Of a DNA stretch of 64,000 nt, positions 57,580 to 64,000 are shown one piece after another. Each line of letters begins with the position of its first letter. The stretch's first letter is position 1. The notes beneath the pieces were generated by a model. That model ran no database searches, was not told the origin of the DNA, and saw nothing but the letters and a program-made list of their open reading frames with translations. This stretch comes from Amborella trichopoda (Eukaryota; Streptophyta; Magnoliopsida; Amborellales; Amborellaceae). Location: the NCBI RefSeq assembly GCF_000471905.2, contig NW_006499912.1, positions 1,840,546 to 1,904,545 on the forward strand, in the 5' to 3' direction. The position numbers and the translations under genes are program-made.

Positions 57580-57967
57580 AGGGAAACGTTTATATAGAGT
57601 CGAGTCTCTGAACAATCAAATTGGAAATCTACAACAAAAATTTCACTAGAAGAGGTTGTTTTGATGCCCAAATATCCTCAACTTGATCATTTCGACATCA
57701 AGATGTATGGACATGAGAAAAAAATGGACGTCAAGTTTTGAAAATAAGGTATTTTGTAATGCATTTTTGGACTGTCAATTTTAAAGATTTTCAAGTTTTC
57801 ATAGATCTGTCGATCTACATTACTTTTTAAGCTTAATAAATTAAGATGAAAAATATTTTAAGACTATCACAAAGATTTTCAGTAATGAAACCACATTACT
57901 CGACACTATTTGAAGGTAGGCTCTAATGTGATTGTTTAGAGCCTAGGCTCTATACAAACCGCACCCT
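57580..57967 (+). mobile_element. MITE family A, copy 6
   Basis: The left end 'gggaaacgtttatatagagt' and right end 'tctatacaaaccgcaccc' are inverted in the family pattern. Interior: 'gatcatttcgacatcaagat', 'gcatttttggactgtcaatt', 'agattttcaagttttcatag'. Confidence 0.6.
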
Positions 57968-58739
57968 TTTTTAAATGAAATCTACTAAAGAAGTAAAATG
58001 TTAAATAACCCATCTCTTGAATGTATTTTGATAAATTTCTCTAAAATGTGAGATGATCTTGTAAGCCAGTAAAATATCATCTCATCTTAGCAATCAAAAT
58101 ATCCGGAGAGAAAAGGAAATTTACGATTACATGTCATGTGTAAGTTGAGGAATTTAAAGTTCACTCTTAGTTATATATTTTACCCTCATGAGTCACTTTT
58201 TTATAAATTTTATTTTTCCCAAAGTATATCTAATTCGAAACTCGATATGAATGAATTTTTGTTAGCCAAATAGTAGTGGAGAGTAGCAACCGGAGATGAT
58301 ATGTTGCGGAAATAAGTTTACTAGGAGCTAAACATGGAGGGGCTGAGGAAGTATCATTTCAAACAAGTTGGGGACAAATAGTTCATCATCAATTCATCAT
58401 ATGCATGGAAAGCTATAGAATATTTCGGACCTCTTTTCCGAAGATATAGCAGAATTATGGACATGGCTTGAAGACAATCTCCTGGAAAAGCAAATGGCTG
58501 AGTCAAATAGCTTTGAACATCCAAGATCCAAGCATGTCCCAGAAAGCAGCCTGACCATGGATAATAGTGAGCCTCAAAGTTTATGTTTTTATGTGATCAC
58601 AGCATCAAAAAGAGAGTCTGAATTTTCCACAGAAGCCGGCTCGAAATATTTGTTCTTAGCTGCAGATTCTGCACTTGGATTTAGCTCTTTGGATTCATTC
58701 TAATATTCTATCATTCTAATTTAGTTATTAATTCTATTT
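57968..58739. other. intergenic, nothing firm
   Basis: A 69-residue frame at 58,494-58,703 has unremarkable composition and no family I recognise. It may be part of the LINE relic that follows. Confidence 0.35.
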
Positions 58740-59605
58740 AGAAGAGTGGATGAAGAGCTAGCAAGATATTACACCTAAATATTAGCTATACTGCAGGATG
58801 TAAACTATTACCCTGAAATGCAAGATTTAGTAGCATGGGAACTAAGTGCTAGAGGATGCTTTTAGGTGAAGTCCTTATATGCTAAGTTGAATAAGGACTA
58901 ATATATAAACCCAACCAATTATGTGAAGAAAGCTTGGGCATTATGTATACCATATCATGTGAAAGTTTTTATATTGTTGACAATTAAGAGTAGGTTATTA
59001 TCCATTGAGCAGTTGAGAAGAAGATGATTAATTTTGACCAATATTTGCCTCCTAAGTAAAGCACATGAGGATGCCATCACGATGAATTTGCGCCTTTTGG
59101 ATCAGGGCTTCAATGTGATCTTTAATGAGGAAGCAACCGTCGACCATGTGTCCCAGCATCCTATGGAAGATGTAGTAATTATTGCAATCAGCGAGCCCTG
59201 CTTGCTCGGCTCTCCTTGGTGTCGGTACTAAAGATCATCAATTTCTTCATTGCTCATGTACAAGGGAGATGAGGAAATTGATATTGCAACAATTCCAGCT
59301 TCAATGGCTAACCCCAAAATCTGTTACTCAACTATTTGCACAGTGGGTGGCTCCCCATTTCTAAAATTGGGCATTCGACTCATTTCTAAAATTGGGCATT
59401 AGACTCTGGGGTATTGCAGTTGCTGCAATATGTGGCATCTCTTTAAAGAAAGGAATATGAGGGCCTTTGAAGGTAGGGTTCCTGAATTAGAGGAGGTCAA
59501 GTACAAAACAATGGCTTCTATAGTGGGTTGGACACAAGCATCAGAAGAGTTCATAGAAGTATCAACAACAAGCAAATGCTTGTACAATCAAGGAGAAAAT
59601 TGCTA
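58740..59605 (+). mobile_element. LINE relic: zf-RVT region and ORF2 C-terminus
   Basis: Plus-strand pieces in order: 'DLVAWELSARGCF', 'VKSLYAKLNK', 'KKAWALCIPYHVKVF' and KSRLLSIEQLRRR (~58,795-59,030), which match the zf-RVT region (…VW.LS..G.FSVKSLY…W…IP.KV.FF…R.LT.D.L..R). Then LILQQFQLQWLTPKSVTQLF (59,275-59,340) and WHLFKERNMRAFEG (59,433-59,475), the usual LINE linker. The pieces are in different frames, so it is dead. No RT or RNase H piece remains. A 25-bp tandem duplication lies inside at 59,356-59,405. Confidence 0.75.
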
Positions 59606-59866
59606 AAATCTGATAAATGGGAAACACCACCAATTGGTATGGGTTAAACTCAATTTTTATGGGAGTTCTAGGGGCGAAGAAGGGAACTAGGGAATGTGTT
59701 AAGAGAGTTATTTATCATTGTATAGCCATTTATTTATTCTCTCTTACCCTCAAGAGTACTTTAGTCTTTTGCTTTTTATTTTACATATATATGTTATTGA
59801 GAAAATGAAATGTGGTGGAGTGGTTGGAATGAATGAAGGAGTGTTATTTTCCCCCCTCTCTAGGGT

Positions 59867-59875
59867 TTTCAAATT
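59867..59875. repeat. 9-bp target-site duplication, left copy
   Basis: TTTCAAATT, identical to 60,533-60,541. Confidence 0.9.
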
Positions 59876-60532
59876 GGGAAAATATCTTCGTACACTCTAT
59901 TTTGGTATACCATTTTTCAACACACTCAAAATTTTTAAAAATTTCTGGCTACATAAGAATTTCACAAAACATATCTTCTAACCCCCTGAACCCAATTTAC
60001 CCTTTTGTCTGTACTTTTTTTGCTCAAATAAAGTTAAAAAAGACACCTCTATCTAATTCTTTCTAAACCTCTCTCTATATAAGGTCTCTCTCTCACCGAT
60101 GGATTTTTAAGTGTGCATAACAGAAACAAAATTCAAACAAGATAGAAAGAGCAAAACCACCAAATGTTTTAAAAATCCAAAAAAAGCCATCAAATATTAG
60201 GAAGAAAAACCTGCATATTCTTGGACAAAAAAATATGATTTGGATGAAATACTTTGTACAAGGACAAGGATAATTCCCCTACAACTTAGCTCTTCTATGG
60301 CCACATTATTGGTGAGAGTGAGCGAACATTATAGAGAAAGAGATAGACGTTTAGAAAGAAATAGATGAGAGTGTATTTTTTAACTTTGTTTGGGCAAGTG
60401 AAAAGGGATAAACAAGGTCTAGAGGGTTAGAAGATATGTTTTGTGAAATCTATGTGTCGTCAGAAATATTTAAAAACTCTAGATCGGTTGAAAAATGATA
60501 CACAAAAACAAGATGTAGGGAGATATTTTCCC
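59876..60532. mobile_element. Mutator-like MITE with ~225-bp terminal inverted repeats
   Basis: The left arm (59,876 to ~60,099) and right arm (~60,301-60,532) are inverted over their whole length: GGGAAAATATCT at the tips, then 'accatttttcaac', 'tttcacaaaacatatcttct', 'aaacaaagttaaaaaa', 'ctatttctttctaaac' and 'tctcacc'. Identical 9-bp flanks (TTTCAAATT) match the 9-bp target duplication of Mutator-like elements. The central ~200 bp is unique and non-coding. It sits 6 bp from the end of the copia-type LTR. Confidence 0.9.
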
Positions 60533-60541
60533 TTTCAAATT
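60533..60541. repeat. 9-bp target-site duplication, right copy
   Basis: TTTCAAATT, identical to 59,867-59,875. Confidence 0.9.
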
Positions 60542-60739
60542 CTTACATGGTATCAAAGCCTTCTTGAAAGGGACCTCCTCAGAGACACGATCTCGATCTG
60601 TAAGTGTATCGTTTCTCCTATGGTTGAATCCGTTACCTTCTCTTTCTATTGTAGGTCTTTCGTCACTCTCTTTCTCTAACATTGTCTCTGGCTCTCTGCA
60701 AGTCTCTCCTAAGGAATTCTAGAGAGAGAAAGGTACTTT

Positions 60740-60947
60740 TGAGAAGATAATTGTGCTCCACATTAATTTCTTGTGGTGGTTTTTTCATTGTATATTTAAT
60801 AGCAATACAATGGTAAAATGTGCAATTTTCTATCTTGTTACATACAATATGCACTTTCCTGTATTGTTACCTTCCACAATGACAATATTTTAATATACAG
60901 TTTCCTATCTTGCTACATTCTACAATGGTAATATTTTCTTTCTATTA
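60740..60947 (-). repeat. 3' LTR of the right-edge copia element
   Basis: About 208 bp between the polypurine tract and 'tgagaag' (60,740). Contains a TATA-like 'tattaaatatac' on the minus strand. The right boundary is set by the purine tract; the left boundary is the first TG compatible with an LTR end. Confidence 0.6.
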
Positions 60948-60960
60948 CTCCCCCTCAAAC
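60948..60960 (-). promoter_or_regulatory. polypurine tract of the right-edge copia element
   Basis: Minus-strand GTTTGAGGGGGAG directly abuts the 3' LTR. This is the typical plus-strand primer of copia elements. Confidence 0.8.
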
Positions 60961-63900
60961 TCGGCTGAGGAGGTATTTGGAGCCCGAAGTTGAAGTTAAG
61001 ATCTCAAAAAACATCTCGTGGCAAAGACTTGATGAAGCTATCAATTATTTGATTAATGAGAGGAAACAAAACGAGCGTTAAGTAATCCAAGAGTAACCTT
61101 TTCACGCACAAAATGATAGTTTAACTCAATGTGCTTTGTTCGTGCATGAAAAACATGATTAATTGGCATATAGAGAGCACTAATATTGTTACTAAAAAGT
61201 GTTGGTAGTTGAGGAAGTGGCAACCCAATGTCCCGAAGAATAAAAGAAAACCATTTCAGTTCTACAGCAGTGGATATCATAGATTGATATTCCACTTCAG
61301 CACTAGAACAAACTACACGCGATTGTTTTTTAGCACTCCAAGATATGCAATTGAAACAAAGATAAGAGCAGAAACTAGTGGTTGAACGACAGGTTGTTGT
61401 ATACCCAGTCCAGTCTGCATTAGAGAAGACATATAACTCAAGAGAATTAGCGTATAAGATTCTTATACCACATGATTGTGTACCATCGAGATAATGAAGA
61501 ATCCGCTTAACTGCCTGAAAATGTGCAATTGTAGGCGCATGCATAAATTAACATATTGTATTAACACTATAGGAAAGGTCTAGCCGTGTTATGGAAATGT
61601 ATTGAAGTGCATCAACAATGCTCCGATAAATAGATGGATCAGTATTCCCATGAATAATATTCTTTATTGCCATTGGTGTTGAAATAGGTTTGGCATCGAG
61701 CATCTGAGTACGATCAAGAAGATCCCGGACATATTTTCTTTGTGAGCGAAAAATGTCACGTGAAAAATAAGATACCTCTATACCAAGAAAGTAACGAAGA
61801 GGTCCAAGATCTTTCATTGCAAATTTCCTTCCAAGTTGGGAAATGAACCACTCCAAAGATTCGAGTTATCACCAGTAATAACAATATCATTAACATAAGA
61901 AGGATAATAATGCCTATAGTAGTGCGAGAAACAAATAGAAATGATTCAACAATGCTTCAATAAAATCCCAATGATAATAAATAGGCACTAAATTGATCAA
62001 ACCAGGTACGATGTGTTTGCTTGAAACTATATAAAGCTCTTTTTAATTTGCACACATGATTTGGATATTTTGAGTTCACAAATCCAGGAGGTTGTTCCAT
62101 AAATACAGGTTCCTTAAGAAAGCCATGCAGGAAATTATTTTTCACATCAAGTTATTTGATAGGCCAGTGGCACACAATAGCAATGGTGAGCATAATTCGA
62201 ATACTAGCAAACTTAATAATAGGATTGAATATTTCAGATAAATCGATTCCAACAACCTGATTGTATCATTTAACAACTAGTCTAGCTTTAAGTCTCTTTA
62301 GACTTCAATCAGACTTTAATTTAAACTTATAGACCCAACGACAATTAACACCATTCATACTTGGAAGACGTGGAACTAGCTCCTAAGTTGAATTAATATA
62401 TCTGGCTTCAATTTCCTCTTCCATAACGCGATGTCAACCCGAATGGCCTAAGGCAGACTTAATGGTTTTAGGTTTAGAAGGGATATTTCAATAGTATGAG
62501 AACTAGATATTGCTGTCATGGATAGGAGAATTCGAGGTCTTCAAGTACCATCTTGAGATCTTGTAACCATGTGATGACGGGATGCTCAGATACTGGTAAA
62601 AAATTGGATTGATTGGTTTCTTGAGTAGCAACATTTTCATCACCATAGTTGTGTGTTGCATCATCATGGACATCGTGGATCGATGTTGCAGTGGTGACAT
62701 CTCCCTATAAAAGAGAAGTTGGAGATCTATCATTGGTGAGATCTATCATTGGTGATGGGCAAAGAAGGATCTGAGGGACTAGATACATCATGGGCATCCC
62801 ATATGGGTGGTTCATATGGAACTGATGAATTAGAAGAGGAAGGAGCCTATATGTCAGACTCTTACACTCTGACCATTCTGCATAGGTGGATAGAATTGGG
62901 GTTGGCATAAGGAGACATATTTTCATCAAATACAATGCATCTAGAGATATAAACACGTCTTGTGGGTGGATGTAGACATCAGTAGCCCCCTTATGCTAGA
63001 CACTATAGCCCAAGAATACATATAAAAGAGAACGATGACTAAATTTGTTTGCAGCATAGTCTCGAAGATAGGGAAAACATCGACAACCAAATACTCGAAG
63101 TGAGGAGTAGTTTGGTAAGCGTCCAAATAATTATGAGTATGATGAATCCATTTTTAAACTGGTAAAGGGAATTCTGATGATAACAAATACGACAGTATGA
63201 AAGACTTCTACCCAAATTTTTTTAGGAATTCCTGTATGAAATATCGTTGTAAGGCCAAATTTTACAATATTTCACTGTTTCCTTTCAGCTATTCCATTTT
63301 GCTTAGGGGTTCCCAGACATGATAATTGTCCCATGATACCTTTGTCATTAAGATGATCAAGAAATTATTTTTTGGCAAATTCATCACCTCCATCACATTG
63401 AAAAACTCTAATTCTTTTATCAAATCTTCTTTTAACCATATGATGAAATTTTATAAATGCAACTAAAAATTTAGATTTTTGTTTCAAAGGATAAATTTAA
63501 GTAAAACGAGGGTAATCATCAACAAATACCACATAAAATTGATAATTTTGATTAGATAAAATTGGAGTAGGGCCCCATAAATCTGAATGAATCTTAAATC
63601 AATAGAGGTTTTATCAACACCACTAAAATGAAGCTTACAACTTTTTCCCATCTAACAACTAACACAAACAAAATAAGATTTATCTCATGCATCAACATTG
63701 ATCAACTGTTTAGATTCTAATAACGAACTACTTTATTTTGAGGATGTCCAAGATGTTGATGCTACATATCTTCTGATGTTCTTTTATTTTGATTAGATAA
63801 TAAAGTTTGTTTAACTTCTTCAAGTGTATACAATCCTCCCTTTCTACTCTCGTTAATCAGAAAACCATTTGATGAGAATTTAAAAGTACAAAGGAAATCT

Positions 63901-64000
63901 GTTGTAAATTGATTAACAGATAACAAGTTCTTTTTCATTTTAGGCACCAAAAACACATTAGAAACGTTGAATTTTCTAAATTCAATAGCAATATTTGCAT

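Larger units (their letters stand above)
59697..60739 (+). mobile_element. copia-type LTR and primer-site remnant
   Basis: A plus-strand TGGTATCAAAGC (60,548-60,559), a one-base variant of the tRNA-Met primer site, directly follows sequence ending …ttaca. The LTR upstream would run from about TGTTAAGAGAG (59,697) to 60,547, once the MITE at 59,876-60,532 is set aside, giving ~190 bp. About 180 bp of leader follows. Then the minus-strand copia element begins. No coding part is present, so this is a fossil 5' end. Confidence 0.45.
60740..64000 (-). mobile_element. Ty1/copia element, broken, running off the right edge
   Basis: A short 3' LTR (60,740-60,947) and polypurine tract (60,948-60,960) are followed, in minus-strand order back to the 5' side, by four recognisable regions. 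RNase H: 61,053-61,544 (NADWTGYTTTCRSTT, SSAEVEYQSM, HIELNYHFVREK). Reverse transcriptase: ~61,548-62,450 (KDLGPLRYFLGIEVSY, 'LHGFLKEPVFMEQPPGF', KLKRALYSFKQ). Integrase and its C-terminal linker: ~62,450-63,650. Gag-pre-integrase: ~63,760-63,960 (PKMKKNLLSVNQF). This order (integrase before RT) defines copia. Gag and the 5' LTR lie beyond the window. The coding region has a number of breaks and is a fossil. It retains more coding sequence than the 10-18 kb element, but age cannot be set without the second LTR. Confidence 0.92.

Noticed and set aside
58494-58703. Short protein upstream of the LINE relic
   Set aside because: No domain, no splice context and no homology I recognise; kept only as a remark.

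Overview
The window is nuclear DNA of a flowering plant. Two host genes can be read with confidence: an intronless PPR gene of the PLS/E type and a nine-coding-exon IQM-type calmodulin-binding gene with plant splice signals and plant-style GA/CT tracts. The rest is AT-rich intergenic DNA crowded with transposable elements (Ty1/copia, L1-type LINEs, hAT, Mutator-like and Tourist-like MITEs). Nothing bacterial, viral or organellar is seen. I cannot name the species.

Layout. 1-4.8 kb: an unrecognised acidic ORF, degenerate tandem repeats, a decayed hAT transposase (minus strand) and a LINE RNase H fragment. 6.9-8.4 kb: PPR gene (minus strand), whose stop codon lies exactly at the edge of a small GGGTC-rich insertion. 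9.4-20.6 kb: a nest of two LTR elements, an older one with ~0.7 kb LTRs split by a younger Ty1/copia element (10,450-18,204) with ~1.8-2.1 kb LTRs, a tRNA-Met type primer site and only a scrap of RNase H. 20.6-37.6 kb: no host gene recognised, but many MITEs, several in families whose copies recur across the window, plus short tandem duplications and one long hairpin.

37.7-42 kb: a diverged third copy of the same copia LTR type on the plus strand, interrupted by a 3.0 kb 5'-truncated LINE with a 12-bp target-site duplication. 42.56-46.15 kb: a 3.6 kb segment with hAT-like terminal inverted repeats and an 8-bp target duplication (one mismatch). Its right half is a ~2 kb minisatellite built from short palindrome-rich units, including repeated TGACGTCA. 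This is the most unusual structure in the window.

49.5-54.5 kb: the IQM gene, with a TATA box, a probable 5'UTR intron and an in-frame 81-bp duplication in exon 1. 54.5-59.6 kb: spacer, MITEs and a LINE C-terminal relic (plus strand). 59.7-64 kb: a copia LTR and primer-site remnant (plus strand) split by a 657-bp Mutator-like MITE with a perfect 9-bp target duplication, then a Ty1/copia element (minus strand) that runs off the right edge.

The two host genes are about 42 kb apart and show no functional link: the PPR protein would act on organelle RNA, the IQM protein in calcium/calmodulin signalling. I see no operon-like or defence-like system. The interest lies in transposon nesting, in a transposon that appears to supply a host stop codon, and in the transposon-borne minisatellite.
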